13,989 nt of DNA from JAKFWF01 sp041745515 (GTDB taxonomy: Bacteria > Pseudomonadota > Alphaproteobacteria > Rhizobiales > Hyphomicrobiaceae): assembly GCA_041745515.1 (NCBI GenBank), contig JBGTIU010000187.1, positions 1 through 13,989 on the forward strand, in the 5' to 3' direction. The position numbers and the translations under genes are program-made. The notes below the pieces were generated by a model, which worked only from the letters and a program-made list of their open reading frames with translations, made no database searches and had not been told where the DNA came from. Positions 1 through 8,783 of this stretch are shown here, piece after piece (within the stretch, counting starts at the first letter, position 1; every line of letters starts with the position of its first letter).

Positions 1-246
1 CGCATCCATGTCGGCGCGCAAGCCGATCGTCGGTCCCGAGCTGCCGCGGCGGCCGCGAATGACGGCAACGACGCCGCTCCGGCCGAAGCCAGTGGTCACC
101 TCGTCGCAACCGAAAGCGCGCAATTTTTCGGCAACGATGCCGGCCGTGCGTTCGACGGCAAACCCGATCTCAGGATGTGCATGCAGATCCCGCCGCCACT
201 CGGCCACTTCGTCGGAGAAGGCAGCGATGCGGTTAATGATCGGCAT
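1..246 (-). CDS. M20-family amidohydrolase (hippurate hydrolase/aminoacylase type), N-terminal part only
   Basis: Translating the minus strand from the ATG at 246-244 gives 82 residues in one open frame that leaves the window at base 1. Residues 18-29 read RRDLHAHPEIGF and residues 76-82 read LRADMDA. Both are signatures of the M20 metallopeptidase subfamily that includes hippurate hydrolase, N-acyl-amino-acid deacylases and IAA-amino-acid hydrolases; the second is the start of the metal-site motif. There is no signal peptide, so a cytoplasmic enzyme is expected. An AGGA lies 10 bases before the ATG. The family cleaves an amide bond between an acyl group and an amino acid using two metal ions. 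The gene diverges from the peptide-type ABC importer, which suggests it acts on an imported compound; that is inference. The exact substrate cannot be read from this fragment. Confidence 0.85.
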   Translation of the reverse strand, partial: MPIINRIAAFSDEVAEWRRDLHAHPEIGFAVERTAGIVAEKLRAFGCDEVTTGFGRSGVVAVIRGRRGSSGPTIGLRADMDA

Positions 247-279
247 GGGGCGCTCGTCCTAAAAAGCACAACGATGGTT

Positions 280-317
280 AAGCATTGGGTGAGATCGGCT
301 CGAGCCGTCAAGCATTG
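280..317. promoter_or_regulatory. Operator-like site: direct repeats flanking a palindrome
   Basis: AAGCATTG occurs at 280-287 and again at 310-317, exactly 30 bases apart (about three helical turns). Between them is the perfect 12-bp palindrome CGGCTCGAGCCG (296-307). On the minus strand a TTGACG hexamer (311-306) is followed after 18 bases by CAATGC (287-282), a weak promoter candidate for the M20 gene, and the palindrome would sit in its spacer. The symmetry and position suggest a regulator site in the divergent region. No regulator family can be named. Confidence 0.3.
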
Positions 318-325
318 TCTCGGCA

Positions 326-569
326 GCCCAGTCAATTGCCGTCAGGGCGGTTCAGTTCTTGGTTCGGCATTCACCCCAACCCATGCGTTCCCGGAAACCG
401 TGCCGACCGCAGGGAGGTTCGGTTGTCCGGGATGTTTGCCCGTAGCGGTGGGGCAAGATCATGCCACATCCAAACTGGTAAAGACCCTGGACATTTGCCG
501 CGAAGAGGCGCGTCAAATTCCGGTAAGGCGGGAGGTGGGAGTGGAGAACTGAATTGCCCAGTCAATTGC
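326..569. repeat. 14-base direct repeat (two copies, 326-339 and 556-569)
   Basis: GCCCAGTCAATTGC occurs twice on the plus strand, at 326-339 and 556-569, with starts 230 bases apart. Each copy contains the self-complementary core CAATTG. Both copies are in the gap between the divergent genes. They may be regulator sites or the remains of a small duplication; the sequence alone does not decide. Confidence 0.45.
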
Positions 570-695
570 GATTGCGACAACGCCTAGACCGTTTGCGAGC
601 TTTGTTGCACTATGCGCCGCGCTCGGAAGCGGCGACAGCAAGACCGCTCGCCATCAGTTCAATAGAAATGGCTCTGTGCGCGAGCAGACAGGGCC

Positions 696-700
696 GGAGG
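696..700 (+). promoter_or_regulatory. Ribosome binding site that fixes the start of the first binding-protein gene
   Basis: GGAGG at 696-700 lies 8 bases before the ATG at 709. It supports that start over the in-frame GTG at 676, which would put 11 extra residues in front of a clean signal peptide. Confidence 0.8.
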
Positions 701-708
701 AAAGCACA

Positions 709-2295
709 ATGAAATTTTGCAGAACAGCGGCGGTTGCCTGCGCGATAGCGATCGGCGCCGCCGTGCCTGCCGCGCACGCGGTGACGTTCAAGTATGCGTT
801 CCAGGGCGATCTCAACGCGCTCGACCCCTACACGCTGAACGAGACGTTCACGCTCGGCGCCATGGGCAACGTGATGGAAGGCCTGACCAAGCGCGACAAG
901 GATCTGAAGATCATTCCGGGGCTGGCGGAGAAGTGGGAGATCGTCGATCCTCTCAAGTGGCGCTTTACTTTGCGCAAGGGCGTGAAGTTCCATGGCGGAG
1001 AAGCTTTCACTGCCGACGACGTGTTGTTCTCGCTCGACCGCATGCGCACCGAGGCATCGCAGTTGAAGAGCCGTGCGCCGGCTGACATGAAGGCGGTCAA
1101 GGTCGATGATTTCACCGTCGATTTCGTGCTGACCCAGCCGAACCCGATCCTGCACGCCGAGTGGGATACCTGGTACATGTTCTCGAAGAAGTGGTCGGAG
1201 GCGGTCGGCGCCACGCAGGTGCAATCGGCCAAGGCGACCTCGGTGAGCGCCTGGGCGTTGAAGGCGAACGGCACCGGCCCGTTCACGATCGAAAGTCATG
1301 ACCCCGGTGTGAAGACCGTGTTCAAGAAGAATCCCGGCTGGTGGGGCAAGGTCGAGCATAACCTCGACGACGTCATCTTCACCACCATCAAGGCCGACGC
1401 GACCCGCGTTGCGGCGTTGCTGTCGGGTGAAATCGACATGATGGACCCGGTTCCGGTCCAGGATATCGAGCGGATCAAGAGCAACGCGTCAACCGACGTG
1501 CTCACGGGCCCCGAGTTGCGGACGATCTTCCTCAACTTCGACAGCTTCCGCGACGAGCTCAAATACTCGAGCGTCAAGGGCAAGAATCCCTTCAAGGATG
1601 CGCGCGTCCGCAAGGCGTTCTACCAGGCAGTCGACATCGAGGCGATCAGGACCAAGGTCATGCGCGGCCAGGCCGTGCCGAGCTCGATCCTGATTTCGCC
1701 ACTGCTGTTCTCGCGCTCGGGCGAGATCAAGCGACATCCCTATGATGTCGAAGCCGCGAAGAAACTGATGGCGGAGGCGGGTTACAAGGACGGCTTCGAG
1801 TTGCGCATGGATTGTCCCAACGATCGCTACGTCAACGACGCCGCGATCTGCCAGGCAGTTGCGGCGATGCTCGCGCGCATCGACGTCAAGGTCACGCTCA
1901 ACGCGCAGCCCAAGGCGAAGTTCTTCGAGTTCGCCGGTGTCACCGGCAAATTCGACAGCTCGTTCAACATGTTGGGCTGGACGCCGGGATCGTTCGACAG
2001 CCATAACGTGCTGACCAACATTGCCGGCTGCCGCGATGCCGACGGCAAGGGCGCGGTGTTCAATTACGGCGGTTACTGCAACCCGAAAGTCGACGAACTC
2101 GCCAAGCAGATCTCAGCGGAGATCGACACCAAGAAGCGCGATGGCCTGATCTATGATGCGTTCAAGATTCTGCACGAGGAAGTAGGCCTGCTGCCGCTGC
2201 ATCAGCAGGCACTGAACTGGGGCGTATCGAAGTCAGTTTCGATCCCGCAGCGCGCCGACAACCAGATCCTGTTCTACTGGGCGCAAAAGAAGTAG
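709..2295 (+). CDS. Periplasmic substrate-binding protein, family 5 (peptide/opine ABC importer), copy 1
   Basis: This 528-residue protein captures a ligand in the periplasm and hands it to the permeases encoded downstream. Residues 1-24 are a Sec signal peptide ending AHA, with cleavage expected before VTFKYAF. The mature part (504 residues) has the SBP_bac_5 layout seen in DppA/OppA: an N-terminal LNALDPYTLNETFT segment, the RKGVKFHGG motif typical of the family, and a C-terminal segment rich in aromatic residues. Four cysteines occur in two close pairs, C369/C381 and C441/C457, which could form disulfides. The start at ATG 709 is chosen for its GGAGG site and signal peptide. A second, ungapped paralogue follows at once. 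Family assignment is firm. The ligand (dipeptide, opine, acyl-amino acid or other) cannot be told. Confidence 0.93.
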   Translation: MKFCRTAAVACAIAIGAAVPAAHAVTFKYAFQGDLNALDPYTLNETFTLGAMGNVMEGLTKRDKDLKIIPGLAEKWEIVDPLKWRFTLRKGVKFHGGEAFTADDVLFSLDRMRTEASQLKSRAPADMKAVKVDDFTVDFVLTQPNPILHAEWDTWYMFSKKWSEAVGATQVQSAKATSVSAWALKANGTGPFTIESHDPGVKTVFKKNPGWWGKVEHNLDDVIFTTIKADATRVAALLSGEIDMMDPVPVQDIERIKSNASTDVLTGPELRTIFLNFDSFRDELKYSSVKGKNPFKDARVRKAFYQAVDIEAIRTKVMRGQAVPSSILISPLLFSRSGEIKRHPYDVEAAKKLMAEAGYKDGFELRMDCPNDRYVNDAAICQAVAAMLARIDVKVTLNAQPKAKFFEFAGVTGKFDSSFNMLGWTPGSFDSHNVLTNIAGCRDADGKGAVFNYGGYCNPKVDELAKQISAEIDTKKRDGLIYDAFKILHEEVGLLPLHQQALNWGVSKSVSIPQRADNQILFYWAQKK

Positions 2296-2309
2296 CACCG
2301 CGAAAATCG

Positions 2310-2340
2310 AAGGCCGGGGAGCCGATCGTTCCCCGGCCTT
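2310..2340 (+). terminator. Perfect 11-bp stem-loop between the two binding-protein genes
   Basis: AAGGCCGGGGA (2310-2320) pairs perfectly with TCCCCGGCCTT (2330-2340) around a 9-base loop. It starts 15 bases after the stop of the first binding-protein gene. Only a short, interrupted T stretch (ATCGTTT) follows, so it is a weak or partial terminator at best. It may instead stabilise the 3' end of the upstream mRNA and raise the amount of the first binding protein over downstream products. Confidence 0.6.
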
Positions 2341-2383
2341 ATCGTTTGCTGCAGTCAAATCCCCCTAGCGTCAGGAGTTACGA

Positions 2384-3979
2384 ATGCGACGTCGTTCATG
2401 CTTCTTCGGCAGATATCTGACGGCGATTACGCTGCTGGCGGCCTTCGCACTGCCGGCCCAGGCCAAGACGCTGAAGTTCGCATTTCAAGGCGACCTGAAC
2501 GCGCTCGATAGCTACACTCTGAACGAAACCTTCACACAGGGCATAATGAGCAATGTGATGGAAGGTCTGATCCGGCGTGATAAGGATCTCAAAATCATCC
2601 CTGCTCTCGCCGAGCGTTGGGAAATGATCGATCCGCTCAAATGGCGCTTTTATCTGCGCAAGGGCGTGAAGTTCCACGGCGGCGAGGCCTTTACCGCGGA
2701 AGATGCGATCTTCTCGCTCGAACGGGCGCGCACTGCGGACAGTTCGGTCAAGAACAAGGTTCCGGCCGACGCCAAGTTCGTAAAAATCGATGATCACACG
2801 ATGGAAGTTCAGCTCGTCACGCCGAACCCGATCCTGCACTACGAGTGGGACGTGCTCCACGTGTTCTCGAAAGCCTGGGCTACCAAGGTTGGTGCCATCC
2901 AGGTGCAATCGCCCAAGGCGACATCGGTCAGTGCGTGGGCGTTGACGGCCAACGGCACCGGACCGTTCACGGTCGTCAGCCATGAGCCCGGCAACAAGAC
3001 GGTGTTCAAGCCATTCCCGGGTTGGTGGGACAAACCGGTCCACAATCTGGATGAGGTGATCTTCACCACCATCAGGGCCGATGCGACGCGGGTCGCGGCG
3101 TTGCTATCGGGTGAGATCGACATGATGGACCCGGTGCCGGTGCAGGACATCGACCGGATCAAGAGCAACCCTGGAACCGACGTGCTCATTGGGGCTGAGC
3201 TGCGCACAATCTTCCTGAATTTCGACAGCTTCCGCGACGAGCTCAAATATTCGAGCGTGAAAGGCAAGAATCCCTTCAAGGATGCGCGCGTCCGCAAGGC
3301 GTTCTACCAGGCCGTCGACATCGAGGCGATCAAGGCCAAGGTCATGCGTGGCATGTCGGTGCCTTCAGCGTTGCTGCTGTCGCCACTTCTGTTCCAGCCG
3401 TTGGCCGACCTGAAGCGGCATCCGTTCGACGTCGAGGCCGCTAAGAAGTTGATGGCGGAGGCCGGTTATGGCGACGGCTTCGAGTTGCGGATGGACTGCC
3501 CGAACGACCGCTACGTCAACGACGCGGCGATCTGCCAGGCGGTTTCCGCCATGCTGTCGCGGATCAACGTCAAGGTCACGCTGAACGCCCAGCCGAAGGC
3601 CAAGTACTTCGAGTTCTCCGGCTCTTCAGGGGGCTATGACAGCTCGTTCAATCTGCTCGGCTGGACGCCGGGCTCATTCGACAGCTGGAACGTGCTGGCC
3701 AACATCATTGGCTGCCGCGACGAGAAAGGCAAAGGCGGCACCGCCAACTATGGCGGGTATTGCAACAAGCGCATCGAGGAGCTGACCAAGTTGATCTTGG
3801 TCGAAAGCGACAAGGCCAAGCGCGATGCCATGATCAAGGAAGCCTATATGATTGTCTACGAGGAAGTCGGCCTTGCGCCGCTTCATCAACAATCGCTTGC
3901 CTGGGGTGTCTCCAAATCGGTGAAGATGGTGCAGCGCGCCGACAATCAGATCCTGTTTTCCTGGGCGCGGAAGGAGTAA
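2384..3979 (+). CDS. Periplasmic substrate-binding protein, family 5 (peptide/opine ABC importer), copy 2
   Basis: This 531-residue paralogue follows the first binding protein. Residues 1-27 form a signal peptide (three arginines, hydrophobic core, AQA end). The mature part is 504 residues, the same length as copy 1, and aligns with it without gaps; I judge identity by eye at roughly 70-75 percent. The cysteine pairs are kept at C372/C384 and C444/C460. AGGAG (2373-2377) lies 6 bases before the ATG. The centre (around LNFDSFRDELKYSS to QAVDIEAI) is identical to copy 1 in protein and almost so in DNA, while N-terminal and ligand-side segments differ more. That fits a tandem duplication with divergence, perhaps widening the ligand range of one transporter. 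The ligand is unknown. Confidence 0.93.
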   Translation: MRRRSCFFGRYLTAITLLAAFALPAQAKTLKFAFQGDLNALDSYTLNETFTQGIMSNVMEGLIRRDKDLKIIPALAERWEMIDPLKWRFYLRKGVKFHGGEAFTAEDAIFSLERARTADSSVKNKVPADAKFVKIDDHTMEVQLVTPNPILHYEWDVLHVFSKAWATKVGAIQVQSPKATSVSAWALTANGTGPFTVVSHEPGNKTVFKPFPGWWDKPVHNLDEVIFTTIRADATRVAALLSGEIDMMDPVPVQDIDRIKSNPGTDVLIGAELRTIFLNFDSFRDELKYSSVKGKNPFKDARVRKAFYQAVDIEAIKAKVMRGMSVPSALLLSPLLFQPLADLKRHPFDVEAAKKLMAEAGYGDGFELRMDCPNDRYVNDAAICQAVSAMLSRINVKVTLNAQPKAKYFEFSGSSGGYDSSFNLLGWTPGSFDSWNVLANIIGCRDEKGKGGTANYGGYCNKRIEELTKLILVESDKAKRDAMIKEAYMIVYEEVGLAPLHQQSLAWGVSKSVKMVQRADNQILFSWARKE

Positions 3980-4203
3980 TGTGATTGGTGCAGCTTCGTT
4001 GCAGGGCGGGGCGTTATTCGGTCCTGCGGCACTGCCCGAAACACAAAGACTGTCATCCCGGCATTTATTGCCGGGACCCATTGGGCGGCAAATTCCGGCA
4101 TCACGATTTGCCGCTCAATAGGTCCCGGGGACAAGCCCCGGGATGACACCGGAGATAGCTTTCGCCGATAGATCCTCAATCCTGGACCTGACACCTAAAC
4201 CCC
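3980..4203. other. Gap between binding protein 2 and the permease gene
   Basis: These 224 bases hold a 98-base palindromic repeat (4051-4148) and no gene. No good ribosome binding site is seen before the permease ATG at 4204. No convincing promoter was found, so the permease genes probably rely on read-through from the binding-protein genes. Confidence 0.6.
4051..4148 (+). repeat. Palindromic REP/BIME-like repeat, copy 1 (98 bases)
   Basis: The element starts TGTCATCCCGG and ends with its exact inverse, CCGGGATGACA. The left arm folds as CCCGGCA, loop TTTAT, TGCCGGG (4057-4075). The right arm folds as CCCGGGG, loop ACAAG, CCCCGGG (4124-4142). The middle also pairs: about 15 of 17 bases of the segment starting ACCCATTG match the inverse of the segment ending CAATAGGT. 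A second copy of identical length lies at 8896-8993. It sits between binding-protein and permease genes, like the REP element in E. coli malE-malF, where such elements keep upstream mRNA stable; that role here is inference. Confidence 0.85.
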
Positions 4204-5184
4204 ATGCTGGCCTTCGCCATCCGCCGCCTGATCGAAGCGACCCTCGTCATGATGACGGTGGCGCTGCTGTCGTTCATCCTGTTCCGGTTCGTCGGCGACC
4301 CGGTGAGCCAGCTCGTCAGCCAGGATTCCACCCTGGAGGATCAACTCAGACTACGGGCGGAGCTCGGGCTCGATGACCCGGTCGTAACCCAGTTCGGACG
4401 GTTCGTGTGGAAGGCGGTGCACCTGGATTTCGGCATCTCCTACCAGGTCAAGCAGCCGGTCGCGACCATCATCGCTGACCGGTTCCCGGCGACGCTGGAG
4501 CTTGCCCTCGCCGCGGCCCTGTTCGCGATCCTGCTCGGCATTCCGATGGGTGTCTACACTGGCATTCACCGTCACTCCGTGCTTTCGAAAATTTTCCTGA
4601 CGGTTTCGCTGATCGGAATATCCCTGCCGACGTTTCTGATCGGCATCCTGTTGATCTATGTGTTTGCCGTGAAACTCGGGCTGCTGCCGTCCTACGGACG
4701 CGGCGAAACGGTGAAGCTCGGTTTCTGGAAGACCGGGCTGCTGACCGTATCTGGCCTTAAAGCCCTGGTGATGCCGGCGATCACGCTTGGCCTGTTCCAG
4801 ATGACGCTGATCACGCGCCTCGTCCGTTCCGAGATGCTGGAAGTGTTGCGCACCGACTTCGTCAAATTTGCTCGGGCGCGCGGCTTGAGCGACAGGGCGG
4901 TCTATTTCGGTCATGCCTTGAAGAATACGCTGGTGCCGGTGGTGACGATCATCGGACTGCAGGTCGGCGCCATCATTGCCTTCGCGATCATCACCGAGAC
5001 GGTTTTCCAATGGCCGGGCATGGGGCTGCTGTTCATCAAGTCGGTGCAGACGGCCGATATCCCGGTGATGTCGGCCTACTTGATGCTGGTTGCCTTCATG
5101 TTCGTGGCGATCAACTTCGTCGTCGATCTTCTGTATGTTGCGATCGATCCGCGGATTCGCATCACCGGCTCGGCGGGCGGCTAG
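4204..5184 (+). CDS. ABC importer permease, DppB/OppB type
   Basis: This 326-residue inner-membrane protein forms half of the import channel. Membrane segments are visible at about 9-29, 98-121, 132-157, 187-207, 246-270 and 290-312, the usual six-segment DppB layout with a large periplasmic loop after segment 1. The cytoplasmic EAA loop, which docks to an ATPase, runs from about 210 to 235 (RTDFVKFARARGLS core). The family C-terminal YVAIDPRIR is present at 311-319. Length is normal for DppB. No clear Shine-Dalgarno sequence precedes the ATG; it may depend on read-through from the binding-protein genes. The next gene starts 10 bases after its stop, so the permeases are surely co-transcribed. 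Confidence 0.95.
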   Translation: MLAFAIRRLIEATLVMMTVALLSFILFRFVGDPVSQLVSQDSTLEDQLRLRAELGLDDPVVTQFGRFVWKAVHLDFGISYQVKQPVATIIADRFPATLELALAAALFAILLGIPMGVYTGIHRHSVLSKIFLTVSLIGISLPTFLIGILLIYVFAVKLGLLPSYGRGETVKLGFWKTGLLTVSGLKALVMPAITLGLFQMTLITRLVRSEMLEVLRTDFVKFARARGLSDRAVYFGHALKNTLVPVVTIIGLQVGAIIAFAIITETVFQWPGMGLLFIKSVQTADIPVMSAYLMLVAFMFVAINFVVDLLYVAIDPRIRITGSAGG

Positions 5185-5194
5185 GAAAGCAGGC

Positions 5195-6159
5195 ATGAAC
5201 GAAGCCTCGAGCACGCAAGCATCGCAGACCGGCACTGCAACCAAGCGGCGACGGGGTTGGCTCGCCCGCGCGCTCGACAGCGATCTGGCGGCCAGTTTCT
5301 TCAAGTCCCGGGTGGTCGTCGTCGCCGGCATCGTGGCGCTGCTGATCGTGTTAGCGGCGATGTTCTCGCCGTGGCTCGCGCCGTCCAACCCTTACGATCT
5401 GCGCGGCCTCAACCTGCTCGACGCCAATACGCCGCCGGTGTGGAGCGCCGCCGGCGATCCGCGCTTTCTGCTCGGCTCCGATGCCCAGGGCCGCGATATC
5501 CTTTCGACCATGCTCTACGGCACACGAGCGTCGATCGTAATCGGGCTGTTCGCAGTCGTACTCGCCATGAGCCTCGGCGTATCGCTCGGACTGGTCGCCG
5601 GCTATTTCGGCGGTCGTACGGATGCGATCATCATGCGCATCGCCGACGTGCAGCTGACGTTTCCCGCGATCTTGACCGCGCTGCTGGTCGACGGCGTAGC
5701 CAGCGTGATCTTCAAGAACCAGAGCTCGGGCGCGACCAAGTTCTGGATCCTCGTGTTCTCGATCGGCCTGTCCTATTGGGTGCAGTATGCCCGCACCGTG
5801 CGCGGCGTAACGCTCGTCGAACGCAACAAGGAATACGTGCAGGCGGCGCGGCTGATCGGCATGCGCCCCGTCGCCATCATGTTCCGCCATGTGCTGCCCA
5901 ACGTGCTGAGCCCGGTTTTGGTCATCGCAACGATCAATCTGGCGCTCGCCATCATCACCGAAGCGACGTTGTCGTTTCTGGGCGTTGGCCTGCCCCCGAC
6001 CGAGCCGTCGCTCGGCACCATGATCGGCACCGGCAACGAGTTTTTGATGTCCGGCGACTACTGGATGGTGCTGTTTCCCGGCATCGCGCTCGCAACGCTC
6101 GTGCTCAGCGTCAATCTGCTGGGCGATTGGCTGCGTGACGCGCTCAACCCGAAGCTGAG

Positions 6160-6163
<4 letters not shown>
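5195..6163 (+). CDS. ABC importer permease, DppC/OppC type
   Basis: This 322-residue inner-membrane protein is the second half of the channel. It has a basic cytoplasmic N-terminus (residues 1-39), a first membrane segment at about 40-60, then the DppC hallmark LLGSDAQGRDILSTMLYGTR (92-111). More membrane segments lie at about 113-136, 150-170, 184-198, 238-262 and 290-312. The EAA loop is at about 208-235 (NKEYVQAARLIGM core). The frame stays open upstream to an ATG at 5090, inside the DppB gene. The ATG at 5195 is chosen because it follows the DppB stop by 10 bases and has an AGGA site (5183-5186). Its TGA overlaps the start of the ATPase gene as ATGA, so translation is probably coupled. 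Confidence 0.95.
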
Positions 6164-7172
<1,009 letters not shown>

Positions 7173-7176
<4 letters not shown>

Positions 7177-8183
7177 CACAAGAGGCCTTGGTTCAAGTCA
7201 CGGGGCTGTCGCGCGTGTTCGACGTTTCGAAGCCGTGGCTCAACCGGATGCTGGAGCGGGAGCATCGTCTGCTGCTGAAGGCCGTGCAGGATGTGACGTT
7301 CGGCATCGGACGCCGCGAAACATTCGCGCTCGTCGGCGAATCGGGATCCGGCAAGTCGACGGTCGCCAAGATGGTCGTTGGCCTGTTGCAGCCGACGGCT
7401 GGCACCGTGACGATCGATGGCACCGACATGTGGAAGGCGGGCCAGGCGGCCGACATGACCGCCGTCCGCCGCCGCATTCAGATGATCTTTCAGGATCCCT
7501 ACGCCAGCCTCAATCCGCGTTGGCGGGTGGGCGCCATCGTCGCCGACCCTTTGCGGGCCTTCGGCCTGGCCAAGGATAACGCCGAAATGGAGGCGAAGGT
7601 CGCCGAGCTGCTGCGGCTGGTCGGTCTCGATCCGGCAGACATGCGCAAGTACCCGCACGAATTCTCCGGCGGCCAGCGCCAGCGCATTTGCATCGCGCGC
7701 GCGCTGTCGTCCAACCCGGAATTCCTCGTCTGCGACGAGCCGACTTCGGCGCTCGACGTGTCGGTGCAGGCGCAGATCCTCAACTTGATGCGCGACCTGC
7801 AGGATCGCCTCGGGCTGACCTACTTGTTCATCAGCCACAATCTGGCAGTGGTGCGCCACATGGCGACGCGTATCGGCGTCATGTATCTGGGCAGGCTGGT
7901 CGAAACCCAGGCTTCGGCCGACTTGTTCCGCAATCCGCAGCACCCCTATACGCGGATGCTGCTCGATGCCGTGCCGGATCTGAAGATGAGCGGACGCCCG
8001 CGCCGCATGATCGAAGGCGAGATCCCAAACCCGATCAGCCCGCCACCGGGTTGCGCGTTTCATCCGCGCTGCCCGCTCGTGCATGACCGCTGTCGCGTGG
8101 AAGTGCCGAAATCGTTCGTGCTGCGCGGCGGCACGGTCGCTTGCCACGCTGTGGAAGAGGGCCTCGTTGCCGCCGCGCGCTGA
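7173..8183 (+). CDS. ABC importer ATPase, DppF/OppF type
   Basis: This 336-residue partner ATPase has Walker A GESGSGKS (55-62), Q-loop Q107, signature FSGGQRQ (164-170), Walker B FLVCDE (184-189) and switch H222. The early segment at about 18-38 (VSKPWLNRMLEREHRLLLKA) is the linker usual in DppF types. The C-terminal domain has HPYTRMLL and four cysteines, C294, C300, C307 and C324, again fitting a [4Fe-4S] site. The frame is open upstream to 7020, but those 51 residues overlap the DppD gene and look random. The ATG at 7173 forms an ATGA overlap with the DppD stop and is preferred. The rhamnose gene rfbC begins 33 bases after its stop. Confidence 0.95.
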
Positions 8184-8216
8184 GTTTTCCTGAATTTGCA
8201 ATTGGGCATCGCCACC

Positions 8217-8783
8217 ATGTCTCGTTTAATCGTCGAACCGCAACGAATTCCGGATGTCGTCGTGCTCACGTCGCCGATCATTCGCGACGAGCGCGGGTTT
8301 TTCTCGGAAACCTACAGTGAGCGCGCATTTTCAGAGGCGGGGATCACGGTTCGCTTCGTCCAGGACAATCAGTCGCTGTCGATCAAAGCGGGCGTGGTCC
8401 GGGGGCTGCATTTCCAACGGCCACCGCATGCGCAGGGCAAGCTGATCCGCGTGACGCGCGGCGCGATCCTCGACGTGGCGGTCGATATCCGCGTTGGTTC
8501 GCCGACTTATGGCCAGCATGTCGCCGTCGAGCTGTCGGCGTCCAACCGGAAGCAGGTGTGGATGCCCGCCGGTTTCGCGCACGGCTTCTGCAGTCTCGAA
8601 GACAACTCCGAGGTCATCTACAAGGTCACTGCCTTCTACGCCGCCGAAAGCGATGCCGGGCTGGCCTGGGACGATCCGGCGCTCGGCATCCACTGGCCGG
8701 TTGATGGATCTCGCGCCCAGCTTTCGCCGAAGGATCGGCTGCATCCGAAGTTGGCCGATCTGGGGGCGGTCTTCACGTTTTGA
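8217..8783 (+). CDS. rfbC: dTDP-4-dehydrorhamnose 3,5-epimerase
   Basis: This 188-residue cytosolic cupin enzyme epimerises C3 and C5 of dTDP-4-keto-6-deoxy-glucose, the third step of dTDP-L-rhamnose synthesis. Motifs include RDERGFFSETY (23-33), VRGLHFQ with the catalytic H65, K75, PAGFAHGF (117-124) and VIYKVTAFY with Y135 and Y141. D173 near the end fits the acid partner of the catalytic His. Length is normal (about 180-190). A TTG at 8196 would add seven residues but has no ribosome site; the ATG at 8217 gives the usual N-terminus, although its own ribosome site is also weak. It begins 33 bases after the DppF-type gene and may be read through from the transporter genes. Confidence 0.96.
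   Translation: MSRLIVEPQRIPDVVVLTSPIIRDERGFFSETYSERAFSEAGITVRFVQDNQSLSIKAGVVRGLHFQRPPHAQGKLIRVTRGAILDVAVDIRVGSPTYGQHVAVELSASNRKQVWMPAGFAHGFCSLEDNSEVIYKVTAFYAAESDAGLAWDDPALGIHWPVDGSRAQLSPKDRLHPKLADLGAVFTF

Larger units (their letters stand above)
247..708. other. Divergent intergenic control region (462 bases)
   Basis: No convincing gene is seen between the M20 hydrolase (minus) and the first binding-protein gene (plus). Open frames here lack family resemblance and good ribosome sites. The region holds several small repeats: AAGCATTG at 280-287 and 310-317 around a 12-bp palindrome (296-307), and a 14-base direct repeat at 326-339 and 556-569. A 6-bp hairpin, CGCCGC with GCGGCG, lies at 615-634 in the probable leader of the transporter mRNA. 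Both promoters must lie here, but I could not find a clear -35/-10 pair for the plus direction. Confidence 0.6.

Noticed and set aside
175..587. Plus-strand open frames of 100-125 codons in the divergent gap
   Set aside because: No domain, poor ribosome sites, and overlap with the M20 start and repeats; GC-rich DNA gives many chance frames.
572..616. TTGCGA and TATGCG hexamers as a promoter for the binding-protein gene
   Set aside because: Spacings do not fit 16-18 bases for any pairing.
676..708. GTG start of the first binding-protein gene
   Set aside because: It adds 11 residues before a clean signal peptide, and GGAGG is well spaced for ATG 709.
610..1359. Long minus-strand frame (249 codons) opposite the first binding-protein gene
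   Set aside because: It is rich in Arg/His/Leu, has no family resemblance and mirrors the real gene's codons.
4351..5388. Minus-strand frame of 345 codons opposite the permeases
   Set aside because: Composition (many His, Arg, Gln, Asp) is typical of an antisense shadow of membrane-protein genes.
5257..6138. Plus-strand frame of 293 codons within the DppC-type gene
   Set aside because: Arg-rich shadow in another frame; the true frame shows the EAA loop and membrane segments.
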